This document shows, piece by piece, positions 1-7,465 of a DNA stretch of 30,897 bases. The stretch covers positions 1 through 30,897 of the forward strand of contig USHA01000012.1 in assembly GCA_900554325.1 (NCBI GenBank). The letters are read 5' to 3'. The stretch comes from an uncultured Collinsella sp. (lineage in GTDB: Bacteria > Actinomycetota > Coriobacteriia > Coriobacteriales > Coriobacteriaceae). A program made the translations under genes and the position numbers. Numbering within the stretch: the first letter of the stretch is position 1; every line of letters starts with the position of its first letter. The notes beneath the pieces were generated by a model that made no database searches, had not been told where the DNA came from, and saw only the letters and a program-made list of their open reading frames with translations.

Positions 1-21
1 GCGGCCCGCGCAGCGTCGAGC

Positions 22-50
22 AGTTACGCGGTTCGTAGAACCGCGTAACT
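22..50. other. Perfect hairpin after lysS
   Basis: Positions 22-34 and 38-50 are perfect 13-bp inverted arms around a 3-nt loop. The structure begins two bases past the lysS stop codon. No T-run follows on either strand inside the window, so it does not meet the usual definition of an intrinsic terminator. It may still end transcription or protect the 3' end of the lysS mRNA. Confidence 0.7.
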
Positions 51-52
51 AG

Positions 53-2017
53 TTAGTACATCTTTGCGCCGGCAGGGATGGAAGCGTCGAGCTGGATCAG
101 GTTGAGACGCTCCTCGCCCTCCTCCTCGTGGATGGCGCTGATCAGCATACCGCAGCTGGGGATACCCATCATCTTGCGCGGAGGCAGGTTGGTGATGGCG
201 AGCAGGGTCTTGCCGACCAGGTCCTCGGGCTCATAATAATCGTGAATACCGGAGAGGATGGTGCGGTCGGTACCAGTGCCGTCATCGAGCGTAAAGTTCA
301 GCAGTTTCTTGGACTTCTTGACGGCCTCGCATGCCTTGACCTTCACGGCGCGGAAGTCGCTCTTGGAGAAGGTATCAAAGTCGACGAACTCCTCAAACAG
401 CGGCTCGACGGCAATCTTGGAATAATCAACCGTGGGCTTGAGCGGCTTGACGAAGGGACTCGCGTTGTTGCCGGCCTCGGCAGCCTTGGCAGCAGCGGCA
501 CCGGACTGGAAACCCTTCTCGGGCTTCATGTGCGGGAACAGCAGCACGTCGCGGATAGAGGCCTGGTTGGTGAGCAGCATGACCACGCGGTCGATACCGA
601 TGCCGATGCCGCCCGCGGGAGGCATACCGTACTCGAGGGCGCGCACGTAATCCTCGTCGTACTCCATGGCCTCGTCGTCGCCGCCGGCCTTCTCGGCCAT
701 CTGGGCAGCGAAGCGCTCGGCCTGGTCGACCGGGTCGTTGAGCTCGGAGAACGCGTTCGCGTACTCGTGGCCGGCGATGACCAGCTCAAAGCGGTGCGTC
801 AGGCGCGGGTCGTCCTCAAAACGCTTGGCAAGCGGGCTGACCTCGATGGGGTAATCGCACACGAACGTCGGGTTGACGATGGTGTCCTCGCCCAGCTCAT
901 CGTAAATCTCGGCGATGATCTTGCCAGCAGTCCACTCGGGCTTGATCTCCAGGCCCTTCTCGCGCGCGGCGGCAGCAAGCTCCTCGACCGGCGTGTCGAT
1001 GGTGACCTGCTTGCCGAGCACGTCGGAGACGATGTCGGTCATGGGACGGCTGGCCCACTCACCAGAAAGGTCGATGGTCTGGCCCTGGTACTCGATAACC
1101 TCGGGGTTGCCGATGGCCTTGTTGGCAGCCTTGATGACACCTTGGGCGAGTGCCTTCATGCCCTCGAGGTCGGAGAAGGCACGGTAGGCCTCCATCGTGG
1201 TGAACTCGGGGTTGTGGGTAAGGTCCATGCCCTCGTTACGGAAGATGCGGCCGATCTCGAACACGCGCTCAAAACCACCGACGATGCAGCGCTTGAGGTG
1301 CAGCTCGGTGGCAATACGCAGGTAGCACTCCTGATCGAGCGCGTTGAAGTGGGTAATGAACGGCTTGGCAGTAGCGCCGCCTTGGATGGTCTGCAGAATG
1401 GGGGTCTCGACCTCCATGTAGCCGTCGGACTCCATAAAGCGACGGAAGGTGGAGAGAATCTGCGAACGCTTACGGAAGGTCTCGCGAACGTCGTCGTTGG
1501 CGATCAGGTCGACATAGCGCTGGCGATAGCGGGTCTCCTTATCGGAAAGACCGTGGAACTTCTCGGGCAGCGGACGAACGGCCTTGGCAAGCAGGGTCGC
1601 GCTCTTAGGGGCAACGGAAAGCTGGCCACGCTGGGTGCGCACGACCACGCCGGTCACGCCCAGGATGTCGCCCAGGTCGAGGGCCTTGAGCGTACTCCAG
1701 GCAGCCTCGTCCATGTCGTTGATGCGGCAGAACAGCTGAATCTCGGCAGTCGCATCGCGCACGACGATGAACATAATCTTGCCCTGACCGCGCTTGGCAA
1801 CCACACGGCCGCCGATCTTCACGACGTCCTCGGTGTCCTCGCCATCGGTGAGCTCGGCGTACTTAGTCTCGATGTCGACGACGTAGTCCTCAATCTCGGA
1901 GTGCTCGGGATACGGGTTCTGGCCCGCCTCGAACAGGGAGGCACGCTTGGCCAGGCGGGTGGCGCGCTCGTCGTTGAGCGTCGATGCCTGATCGGCGGCG
2001 TTCTGGTTTTCTGCCAT
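53..2017 (-). CDS. lysS: Lysyl-tRNA synthetase, class II, with C-terminal tRNA-binding domain
   Basis: This cytoplasmic enzyme charges tRNA-Lys with lysine using ATP. The 654-residue protein starts with an anticodon-binding OB fold (about 66-150). The class II catalytic core follows, with motif 2 at about 254-272 (FEIGRIFRNEG then HNPEFT) and motif 3 at about 469-477 (GGIGIGIDR). A typical bacterial LysRS ends near residue 500. Here a linker rich in Ala and Pro (about 501-545) leads to a second OB-fold domain of the Trbp111/EMAP-II type (about 549-654), recognisable from FRAVKV, ILSGI and the LPPRKMMGIPSCGM stretch. That domain is usually seen on MetRS, on PheRS beta or free-standing. The ATG has GAGGAG about 7 nt upstream. 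Only about 20 bp separate the start from a terminator-like hairpin. The catalytic assignment is secure; the role of the added domain in tRNA affinity is inferred. Confidence 0.96.
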   Translation of the reverse strand: MAENQNAADQASTLNDERATRLAKRASLFEAGQNPYPEHSEIEDYVVDIETKYAELTDGEDTEDVVKIGGRVVAKRGQGKIMFIVVRDATAEIQLFCRINDMDEAAWSTLKALDLGDILGVTGVVVRTQRGQLSVAPKSATLLAKAVRPLPEKFHGLSDKETRYRQRYVDLIANDDVRETFRKRSQILSTFRRFMESDGYMEVETPILQTIQGGATAKPFITHFNALDQECYLRIATELHLKRCIVGGFERVFEIGRIFRNEGMDLTHNPEFTTMEAYRAFSDLEGMKALAQGVIKAANKAIGNPEVIEYQGQTIDLSGEWASRPMTDIVSDVLGKQVTIDTPVEELAAAAREKGLEIKPEWTAGKIIAEIYDELGEDTIVNPTFVCDYPIEVSPLAKRFEDDPRLTHRFELVIAGHEYANAFSELNDPVDQAERFAAQMAEKAGGDDEAMEYDEDYVRALEYGMPPAGGIGIGIDRVVMLLTNQASIRDVLLFPHMKPEKGFQSGAAAAKAAEAGNNASPFVKPLKPTVDYSKIAVEPLFEEFVDFDTFSKSDFRAVKVKACEAVKKSKKLLNFTLDDGTGTDRTILSGIHDYYEPEDLVGKTLLAITNLPPRKMMGIPSCGMLISAIHEEEGEERLNLIQLDASIPAGAKMY

Positions 2018-2034
2018 AGTTAGCTCCTCAAACT

Positions 2035-2067
2035 AAAACGCTCCCCAGGATTCGGTCCCAGGGAGCG
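2035..2067 (-). terminator. Terminator-like hairpin between greA and lysS
   Basis: Arms 2039-2045 and 2061-2067 (CGCTCCC/GGGAGCG) are followed on the minus strand by TTTTAG. The hairpin lies 28 bp past the greA stop and ends about 20 bp before the lysS start. It should end greA transcription, but any transcript entering from upstream must also pass it to reach lysS. Confidence 0.65.
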
Positions 2068-2095
2068 AAAACATACCTTTACGCGGGACCGTGGT

Positions 2096-2566
2096 CTAGC
2101 GTGCGATCTTGGCGATGGTGTAGACGCGAGTCTTGCCGGAAGGCGTAACGACCTCGACGGAGTCGCCCTCGCCATGACCAATGATGGCGTGGCCGACCGG
2201 AGACTCGTTGGAAATCTTGTGCTCGAGCGAGTTGGTCTCGGTGGTACCGACAAGCGTGACCTCGATGAGCTCACCGTTGGGGTCGACCAGGGTAACAGTC
2301 GAGCCAATGGAGACGGTCAGGCCGCCCGTGCTGGCAGCGATCTGAGCGTTGGCGAGGATGGCCTGGATCTCGGCGATACGAGCGGCGTTCTGGGCCTGCT
2401 TGTCCTTGGCGGCATCGTACTCGGAGTTCTCCGAAAGGTCGCCGAACGCGCGGGCTTCCTTGATGTCCTCGACGATCTCCTTGGCGTAATCGCCCTCACG
2501 CCAAGCGAGCTCCTCGACGAGCTTCTGGCGGCCCTCAGCGGTCAGTACGATCTGGCTTGCGTCCAT
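2096..2566 (-). CDS. greA: Transcription elongation factor GreA
   Basis: GreA binds the RNA polymerase secondary channel and stimulates cleavage of backtracked RNA. The chosen start gives 156 residues, close to the usual 158. The N-terminal half is the antiparallel coiled coil, with the acidic tip motif GDLSENSEYDAAKDKQ that positions the catalytic metal. The C-terminal half is the FKBP-like globular domain (SPVGHAIIGHGEGD, then VVTPSGKTRVYTI). An in-frame ATG lies ten codons upstream, but GGGGAG stands 8 nt before position 2566, so the shorter start is preferred. A TTGACA hexamer lies upstream at 2603-2608 without a convincing -10 partner. Single-gene unit with a terminator on both sides. 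Confidence 0.95.
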   Translation of the reverse strand: MDASQIVLTAEGRQKLVEELAWREGDYAKEIVEDIKEARAFGDLSENSEYDAAKDKQAQNAARIAEIQAILANAQIAASTGGLTVSIGSTVTLVDPNGELIEVTLVGTTETNSLEHKISNESPVGHAIIGHGEGDSVEVVTPSGKTRVYTIAKIAR

Positions 2567-2614
2567 ACGGATATCTCCCCAACTCTGATCAAACAATCAA
2601 CTGTCAACAAAACG

Positions 2615-2647
2615 AAAAAGACCGGCTAGCCTGCGGGCAAGCCGGTC
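2615..2647 (-). terminator. Intrinsic terminator after tatA
   Basis: Arms 2620-2627 and 2640-2647 (GACCGGCT/AGCCGGTC), with three further inner pairs, are followed on the minus strand by TTTTTCG. It lies 25 bp past the tatA stop. Confidence 0.85.
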
Positions 2648-2672
2648 AGGTGCTCACCCCAAAGGGATGGGA

Positions 2673-2948
2673 CTACTCTGCGTCCGCGTCGCTGTCCTCT
2701 GCCTGCTTCTTCTTGGCAGCAGCGAGCTTGGCCTCGAGCTCAGCGATCTCCTTGTCCTCCTCGGACTGCTCGACCACGACCTCCTCGGCCTGCTTGGTCT
2801 CGGCCTTATCGTCGCCCTCCATACCCTCGCGGATATTCTTGACGGTAGAGCCGAGGGACTTGCCGAGCTTCGGCAGGTTCTTGGGCCCGAAGATAATCAG
2901 GACAACGACGAGAATAATGATGAGCTCAGGAGCCCTCAGTCCAAACAT
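2673..2948 (-). CDS. tatA: Sec-independent translocase protein TatA/E
   Basis: TatA oligomerises at the membrane to form the passage used by folded Tat substrates. This 91-residue protein has the family layout: a short N-terminal membrane helix (about 6-20, APELIIILVVVLIIFGP), the FGP hinge, an amphipathic helix (LPKLGKSLGSTVKNI) and a charged, coiled tail rich in Glu, Lys and Ala. The frame stays open upstream through the tRNA-Pro gene, but the start at 2948 has GGAGG 5 nt upstream and a strong promoter just before it. No tatC or tatB is in the window, so the partner must be encoded elsewhere. TatA is preferred over TatB because of the short length and the FGP hinge. Confidence 0.92.
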   Translation of the reverse strand: MFGLRAPELIIILVVVLIIFGPKNLPKLGKSLGSTVKNIREGMEGDDKAETKQAEEVVVEQSEEDKEIAELEAKLAAAKKKQAEDSDADAE

Positions 2949-2984
2949 GTAGACCTCCACAATACAGCGAGACAAGCTCGAATG

Positions 2985-3013
2985 AGTATACCGCGGGTAT
3001 CGCGGTATCACAA
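2985..3013 (-). promoter_or_regulatory. Sigma-70-type promoter for tatA
   Basis: On the minus strand, -35 TTGTGA (3008-3013), a 17-bp spacer and -10 TATACT (2985-2990) form a near-consensus promoter. It sits about 40 bp upstream of the tatA ATG and just after the tRNA-Pro terminator, so tatA appears independently transcribed. Confidence 0.75.
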
Positions 3014-3020
3014 CAATAGC

Positions 3021-3049
3021 TAAAAAAAGGGACCGCAAGAAGCGGTCCC
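3021..3049 (-). terminator. Intrinsic terminator after tRNA-Pro
   Basis: Perfect 8-bp arms 3029-3036 and 3042-3049 (GGGACCGC/GCGGTCCC) around a 5-nt loop, followed on minus by seven T residues. It begins 11 bp past the tRNA 3' end. Confidence 0.92.
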
Positions 3050-3060
3050 TCCTCATGCTC

Positions 3061-3137
3061 TGGTCGGGTTGACTGGATTTGAACCAGCGACCCCTGCGTC
3101 CCGAACGCAGTGCTCTACCAAACTGAGCCACAACCCG
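3061..3137 (-). tRNA. tRNA-Pro (anticodon CGG)
   Basis: A 77-nt cloverleaf can be drawn by hand. The acceptor stem CGGGTTG/CAACCCG has the C1-G72 pair typical of bacterial tRNA-Pro. The D stem is GCTC/GAGC and the anticodon stem CTGCG/CGCAG encloses loop TTCGGGA (anticodon CGG). The T arm is GCTGG-TTCAAAT-CCAGT, with discriminator A and an encoded CCA. It has its own promoter-like region and a strong terminator. Confidence 0.96.
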
Positions 3138-3148
3138 TTAGCTCGACT

Positions 3149-3177
3149 ATAGTAACAAAGATTTCCGTCGTGTGCTA
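3149..3177 (-). promoter_or_regulatory. Likely promoter for tRNA-Pro
   Basis: -10 TACTAT (3149-3154), 17-bp spacer and -35-like TAGCAC (3172-3177), about 12 bp upstream of the tRNA 5' end. The -35 part overlaps the last codon of ispE. The -10 is convincing, the -35 only fair. Confidence 0.5.
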
Positions 3178-4083
3178 GAGAAATTTTTTCTTCTTTGGCA
3201 CTTCGACGCGAACCGTGTTGGGAATGAACTGCGTCGCGCAGGACCACCAGCCGTTTTGCTGGGCAGCGTCGGCAAGCCTTTCGGCCATGGCGGCGGTGCC
3301 GCAAATGGCAAACGAGCAGGCACCCGATCCGCACACATCTACAGCAACGGTGCCGTCCTGTTTACGCAGCCAATCGAGAACCGTTTGAATCTGCGGCTCC
3401 ATCTGTGCGGAAATGACACCCAAGTTGTTATGGATGAGTGCATATGCCGTCTCGGCATCACCAGCACGCAAGGCAGAAGCTATCGCGCCGGGCTCGTCCG
3501 CAGGCACCGGGGCCTCGTCAAAACGTCGATAGGCTTCAATTGTCGAAACACTTGCCTCGCGCGGCTTGACCAACACGACGGGCGTTGCGGGCAGCGCGGG
3601 GTACTCAGTTGCCAGCACGTCTCCCCCACCTACGTAGAACGCAGGGCTCGCGTGCAAAAAGAACGGGACGTCAGCACCAATGCCGCGCGCGATGTCGTCG
3701 AGCACGGGGTCGGTGCGATCAATTCCCCAGAGCTCCGCCAAGGCGACAATGACCGCGGCCGCATCCGTCGAGGGGCCGCCCAAGCCGGCGCACAATGGAA
3801 TGCGCTTCTCAATCGTCACGCAGATGTTTGCCTCGCGACCATAATGCTCGGCCATAGCAATCGCAGCCCGATACGCCGTATTCTTTTGCATGGGAAAATC
3901 TGATGCTGGAACCGTCTGGACAGTCAGCGCCTGCGCCGGCGTAACCGTAACGGTATCGACAAGACCGACGGCCGCCATCAGGGAATCGACCTTATGGTAG
4001 CCGCGGTCGTCGCGCTCGGTATGAACCCCCAGATAGAGGTTGATCTTTGCCGGCGCGGAAAGGGTCAGGGACCAATCGGTCAC
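3175..4083 (-). CDS. ispE: 4-diphosphocytidyl-2-C-methyl-D-erythritol kinase
   Basis: IspE phosphorylates CDP-methylerythritol with ATP, the fourth step of the non-mevalonate (MEP) isoprenoid route, in the cytosol. The 302-residue GHMP kinase has the N-terminal substrate lysine motif APAKINLYL (about 10-18), the ATP-binding loop IPLCAGLGGPSTDAAA (about 95-110; the common form is GLGGGSSDAA) and the GIGADVPFF motif near 138. The C-terminal GHMP motif is DVCGSGACSFAI. The start is GTG at 4083 with GAGGAG 8 nt upstream. Only 2 nt separate it from the veg stop, so the two are probably translationally coupled. The last residues include a KKKK run. Confidence 0.95.
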   Translation of the reverse strand: MTDWSLTLSAPAKINLYLGVHTERDDRGYHKVDSLMAAVGLVDTVTVTPAQALTVQTVPASDFPMQKNTAYRAAIAMAEHYGREANICVTIEKRIPLCAGLGGPSTDAAAVIVALAELWGIDRTDPVLDDIARGIGADVPFFLHASPAFYVGGGDVLATEYPALPATPVVLVKPREASVSTIEAYRRFDEAPVPADEPGAIASALRAGDAETAYALIHNNLGVISAQMEPQIQTVLDWLRKQDGTVAVDVCGSGACSFAICGTAAMAERLADAAQQNGWWSCATQFIPNTVRVEVPKKKKFL

Positions 4084-4085
4084 CG

Positions 4086-4382
4086 CTAGTGCTCCTCGAG
4101 CTGATTGCCGAGCGGGGTAAAAATGTGCTCGCCGCTCTCGGGGTCGAACAGCTCGACCTGGCCGGTGAGAACATCAATATACTGGTAGGACTGACGCGAC
4201 TTGCGGCCACGGCGCTCGTCGACCTCGACGATAAAGACTGCCGGATGGACGCTCTTGATGGTGCCCATGCGCTCGACGACGCGGGTGCGGCCCATGTTGG
4301 CCTTCACCTTAACGCGATCGCCCACCATATCGGTCAGCTTCTCGTGAATGTCGTCGACGTGATTGACTTCCATCTCTTCCAT
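4086..4382 (-). CDS. veg: Veg family protein
   Basis: This small 98-residue protein resembles the Veg family (DUF1021) of Bacillus and relatives, which has been linked to biofilm matrix control; its molecular function is not settled. Matching parts are the N-terminal helix (DDIHEKLTDMVGDRVKVKAN), the GRTRVVERMGTI block and the strand pattern HPAVFIVEV then SYQYIDVLTGQVELF. In Bacillus veg also lies near ispE, which supports the call. An open frame extends eight codons upstream, but TGGAGG lies 8 nt before the ATG at 4382. A second ATG three codons in is also possible. Promoter at 4450-4479. Confidence 0.85.
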   Translation of the reverse strand: MEEMEVNHVDDIHEKLTDMVGDRVKVKANMGRTRVVERMGTIKSVHPAVFIVEVDERRGRKSRQSYQYIDVLTGQVELFDPESGEHIFTPLGNQLEEH

Positions 4383-4449
4383 GAACAGGGCCTCCAGAAG
4401 GTGCAATTCAAAAAGGGGATAATACCCCTAAGATAGACAAAACTCTAAT

Positions 4450-4479
4450 ACTATAGCACCCTGTTGTGGCCATACGCAA
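4450..4479 (-). promoter_or_regulatory. Promoter for veg-ispE
   Basis: -35 TTGCGT (4474-4479), 18-bp spacer and -10 TATAGT (4450-4455) on the minus strand. This predicts a leader of about 60 nt before veg. A T-run at 4486-4491 just upstream may belong to the end of the dtd transcript, although no strong stem precedes it. Confidence 0.65.
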
Positions 4480-4512
4480 GTAGCTAAAAAAGCCCGGTCC
4501 CAAATTGACTAC

Positions 4513-4959
4513 TTACAGACTATCGGTGTCCAAGACGATGGTGAATGGGCCGTCGTTGACGAGGTCGACCTTCATATCGGCGCCAAAGATGCCGTGCGCC
4601 ATGTGTTCGACATCTTGGCGAACGAGCGTCAGGAAGTACTCGTAGAGCTCGTTGGCAACATCGGGGGCGCCAGCATCCGTAAACGATGGACGGCGGCCGT
4701 GACGACAATCGGCGAACAGCGTGAACTGCGACACCACGAGAACCTCGCCGTCGACATCGGCAAGTGCCAGGTTGGTCTTGCCGTTCTCGTCCTCGTTAAT
4801 GCGCAAGCCCCGGAGCTTGCCCCACAGCTTATCGGCCTCGGCGCGCGTGTCGCCGTGGCCCACGCCCAGCAGCACTAGATAGCCGCGCCCAATTTTGCCC
4901 ACGCACTCGCCGTCGACCGTCACGCCGGCGTTAAGCACGCGCTGCACCACCGCGCGCAC
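4513..4959 (-). CDS. dtd: D-aminoacyl-tRNA deacylase
   Basis: Dtd hydrolyses D-amino acids (and glycine) from mischarged tRNAs, a proofreading role in the cytosol. The 148-residue length is standard. Family motifs are present: MRAVVQRV at the N-terminus, the catalytic VSQFTLFAD (about 75-83) and the C-terminal VNDGPFTIVL, where the common form is NxGPVT. The start is GTG at 4959 with GAGGAG 6 nt upstream. It lies 3 nt past the rdgB stop, so the two genes form a tightly coupled pair, both removing wrong building blocks. Confidence 0.95.
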   Translation of the reverse strand: MRAVVQRVLNAGVTVDGECVGKIGRGYLVLLGVGHGDTRAEADKLWGKLRGLRINEDENGKTNLALADVDGEVLVVSQFTLFADCRHGRRPSFTDAGAPDVANELYEYFLTLVRQDVEHMAHGIFGADMKVDLVNDGPFTIVLDTDSL

Positions 4960-4962
4960 GGT

Positions 4963-5604
4963 CTACTCCTCGCCCGTCAGCTTGGCGGATAGGTGCTCGA
5001 GCGCATGGAATCGATGGCTGATGGCGTTCTTCTCGTCCGCCGTCAGCTCGGCCATGGTCTTGCCCGGCGTGTCGACCGGCAGGAACAGCGGGTCGTAGCC
5101 AAAGCCGTGATCGCCGCGGCCCTCGTGCGCGATAACGCCCTCGCAGGCGCCCTCACCATAGGTGACCAAACCGTCCGTGTCGATGAGCGCGACGACGCTC
5201 ATAAAGCGCGCAGTGCGGTCCTCGTCGGCCACGCCCTCCAGATTCACGAGCAGTTTGGCATTGTTGGCGGCATCGTCGCCGTGAACGCCCGCGTAGCGCG
5301 CGCTATACACACCGGGCTCACCGTCCAGCGCGTCGACGACCAGGCCCGAATCGTCGGCAATGGCCATAAGGCCCGTCTCCTCCACCGCAGCCTGGGCCTT
5401 GATGATGGCGTTCTCCAAAAACGTCGTGCCGTTTTCCTCGGGGTCCTCAAAATCGCCCAGCTGGCCGAGCGCCACAAAGCGAACCTCGGGCATAACCTTG
5501 CCCAAAATGGCCTCGATCTCGGTGAGCTTATGGGCGTTGCCCGTTGCCACGACGATGGTCGCCGCCGGGTCGAGGGTGTCGATGTCGATCTTCTCAAGTG
5601 CCAT
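4963..5604 (-). CDS. rdgB: XTP/dITP diphosphatase (RdgB/HAM1 family)
   Basis: The enzyme hydrolyses ITP, dITP and XTP to monophosphates and pyrophosphate, keeping deaminated purines out of DNA and RNA. The 213-residue product has the substrate loop ATGNAHKLTEI near the N-terminus, then ADDSGLVVDALDGEPGVYSARYAG with the metal-binding acidic residues, then GFGYDPLF and the C-terminal NAISHRFHAL block. The open frame continues 24 codons upstream, but AAGGAGG stands about 6 nt before 5604 and family alignment fits that start. It is followed by dtd after 3 nt. Confidence 0.94.
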   Translation of the reverse strand: MALEKIDIDTLDPAATIVVATGNAHKLTEIEAILGKVMPEVRFVALGQLGDFEDPEENGTTFLENAIIKAQAAVEETGLMAIADDSGLVVDALDGEPGVYSARYAGVHGDDAANNAKLLVNLEGVADEDRTARFMSVVALIDTDGLVTYGEGACEGVIAHEGRGDHGFGYDPLFLPVDTPGKTMAELTADEKNAISHRFHALEHLSAKLTGEE

Positions 5605-5720
5605 AGCTGGCCTCCTTGTCTCTATAGCAATGCCGTGTTGAGGACGACGAGGACCTCGGCCTCTCTCCCCTCTCAATCAACGGCAGTCTTATACTTCGAC
5701 GTTTTCCCAGATAAAACCTA

Positions 5721-5751
5721 CCAAAATAAACCTGTCCCTTTTTGGCAGGTT
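5721..5751 (-). terminator. Terminator overlapping the rph stop codon
   Basis: Arms 5729-5734 and 5746-5751 (AACCTG/CAGGTT), extended by two GC pairs past a one-base bulge, are followed on minus by TTTATTTT. The arm includes part of the rph stop codon, so terminating ribosomes may affect folding. Confidence 0.7.
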
Positions 5752-6475
5752 AGACGATGGCTTGGCGCTGAAGCTCGATGAGCTCGGCGATACCCTTGTC
5801 GCCCAGGTCGAGCAGGGCGTTGAGGCGCTTGCGGTCGAAGGGCGCCTGCTCGCCGGTACCCTGGAGCTCGATCATCTCACCGGTGTCGGTGGCGACGAGG
5901 TTCATGTCGACCTCGGCATGGCTGTCCTCGGAATAATCGAGGTCAAGCAGCGTATTGCCGTCGACAACGCCCATGGAGATGGCAGCCACCTGGCCGGTAA
6001 GCGGGATGCGATCGATCTTGCCCGCCTCGACCCACATGGCGAGGGCGTCGTGCAGCGCCACCCAGGCGCCGGTGATGCTCGCTGTACGCGTGCCGCCATC
6101 GGCCTGAATCACATCGCAGTCGACGGTGACGGTGTACTCGCCGAGCGCCTTCATGTTGACGACGGTACGCAGGCTGCGGCCAATGAGGCGCTCGATCTCC
6201 ATGGAGCGACCCTTGCGGTTGGCGTGCTCGCGCTTGCAGCGCTTGCCGGTCGACGCCGGCAGCATGGCGTATTCCGCGGTCACCCAGCCGGCCTTAGCTC
6301 CCTTTCGCCAGCCCGGCACGCCCTCCTCGATAGTGGCGGCGCACAGCACGCGCGTGTCGCCGAACTCGGCCAGGCACGAGCCGTGGGCGTGCTTCATGAC
6401 GCCACGGGTGAGCTTAACGGGGCGCAACTCGTTGGCGGCGCGACCGTTGGCGCGGTTGACCTGCATGTACTCCAT
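5750..6475 (-). CDS. rph: Ribonuclease PH
   Basis: RNase PH is a phosphate-dependent 3'-5' exonuclease that trims tRNA 3' ends. The 241-residue protein matches the family length. It shows the N-terminal RP-x-KLTRGV motif, the phosphate-binding GGTRTASITGAW (about 126-137) and the conserved MGVVDG and LDLDYSED blocks; the aspartates of the last two belong to the metal site. The ATG at 6475 has AAAGGAT about 6 nt upstream; a second ATG three codons in is less well placed. It follows murI by 54 bp and probably closes the murE-HAD-murI-rph unit. Confidence 0.95.
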   Translation of the reverse strand: MEYMQVNRANGRAANELRPVKLTRGVMKHAHGSCLAEFGDTRVLCAATIEEGVPGWRKGAKAGWVTAEYAMLPASTGKRCKREHANRKGRSMEIERLIGRSLRTVVNMKALGEYTVTVDCDVIQADGGTRTASITGAWVALHDALAMWVEAGKIDRIPLTGQVAAISMGVVDGNTLLDLDYSEDSHAEVDMNLVATDTGEMIELQGTGEQAPFDRKRLNALLDLGDKGIAELIELQRQAIV

Positions 6476-6529
6476 AGAAATATCCTTTCGGCAAAAGATG
6501 TGGCGAAGGCTTTGGCGGCTGCCTTACAT

Positions 6530-7414
6530 CTATTTCAGCTCATCGATATCGATGTGTTCGATGCTCTTGAGCGGCTGACCAAAGATAAAGCTGCCCGCCA
6601 CCGCAAACTCGGCAATGTTATCGGCCGTCGTGGCAAAACGATGCTGCGGCTCGGCGGCGTCGCCCGCCAGCTGCTCGCGGCGCGTGAGGATATCGGTCAG
6701 CTCGCGCGTGGTCTCCTCGGCGGAACTCACGACGCGCACCCCAGGCCCCAGCGCATGCCGGATAGGTCCCACCAACAGCGGAAAATGCGTACAGCCGAGC
6801 ACCACGGTATCGATACCGTGGTCGCGCAGCGGCTCAACCGTGGCACCCACCAGCGCACGCACGGCAGGCGTATCGAAGATGTCCTCGTTCTCAAGCCACT
6901 GTTCCTGCAGATGTGCACCCGAGGCGAGCTCGTGTTCGACGACCTCGACAAAGCTCGAGGCAGGACAGCCGTATACATCGACGCCGGCATCTAGATCCTG
7001 AATGGCGCGCGTGTAGGCGCCCGAGCGAATGGTGAGGTTGGTGGCGAGCACGCCCACACGACGCGAGCGGGTGCTGTTGATTGCCGCACGGGCACCCGGC
7101 GCGATCACGCCGATCACGGGAACGTCGAGCACCTGCTGGGCCAGACGCAAGGCCGCAGCGGTCGCCGTGTTGCAGGCGATGACCATAATCTTGACGTCGT
7201 GCTTCGAAAGCCAACGACCCGCCTGCAACGCAAACGAGCGCACCTCATCCTCGGTGCGCGTGCCGTAGGGGCAGCGCTTGGTGTCGCCAAAGTAGTAGAC
7301 GGACTCGTGCGGCAGCGCCGTCGCGATGGCGCGCGCAACCGTCAGACCGCCCAAACCAGAATCGAACACGCCAATCGGGCGCGTGTCGCCTGCCGGATTC
7401 TCGATATCGGACAT
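6530..7414 (-). CDS. murI: Glutamate racemase
   Basis: MurI interconverts L- and D-glutamate, supplying D-Glu for the peptidoglycan stem peptide. The 294-residue protein has the N-terminal IGVFDSGLGGLTV (about 14-26) and the two catalytic cysteines in IACNTATAAAL (about Cys 81) and VVLGCTHFPLL (about Cys 206). FGDTKRCPYGTR lies in between. The ATG at 7414 has a close-set GAGG only 2 nt away, weaker than its neighbours, but no better start fits the family N-terminus. It lies between the HAD gene (51 bp gap) and rph. Confidence 0.95.
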   Translation of the reverse strand: MSDIENPAGDTRPIGVFDSGLGGLTVARAIATALPHESVYYFGDTKRCPYGTRTEDEVRSFALQAGRWLSKHDVKIMVIACNTATAAALRLAQQVLDVPVIGVIAPGARAAINSTRSRRVGVLATNLTIRSGAYTRAIQDLDAGVDVYGCPASSFVEVVEHELASGAHLQEQWLENEDIFDTPAVRALVGATVEPLRDHGIDTVVLGCTHFPLLVGPIRHALGPGVRVVSSAEETTRELTDILTRREQLAGDAAEPQHRFATTADNIAEFAVAGSFIFGQPLKSIEHIDIDELK

Positions 7415-7465
7415 TACCTCACCAGTCTCTCTCGAAAAGACATGTCCAAGTGCAGCGGCGCCGCG

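Noticed and set aside
128..2023. 631-codon open frame on plus across lysS
   Set aside because: It lies antisense to a clear lysyl-tRNA synthetase, has no recognisable domain and arises from GC-rich codon use on the other strand.
2068..2110. Possible T-box element before lysS
   Set aside because: GGTCCCGCG near 2085 recalls part of the T-box motif, but the full conserved bulge, stem I and specifier loop are missing and the section overlaps the end of greA.
2949..3131. Upstream extension of tatA
   Set aside because: It would read through a tRNA gene, a terminator and the tatA promoter. The SD supports the start at 2948.
4480..4512. Terminator after dtd
   Set aside because: There is a T-run on minus (4486-4491) but the only inverted arms (AAGTAG/CTACTT) surround it instead of preceding it, so it was not listed as a feature.
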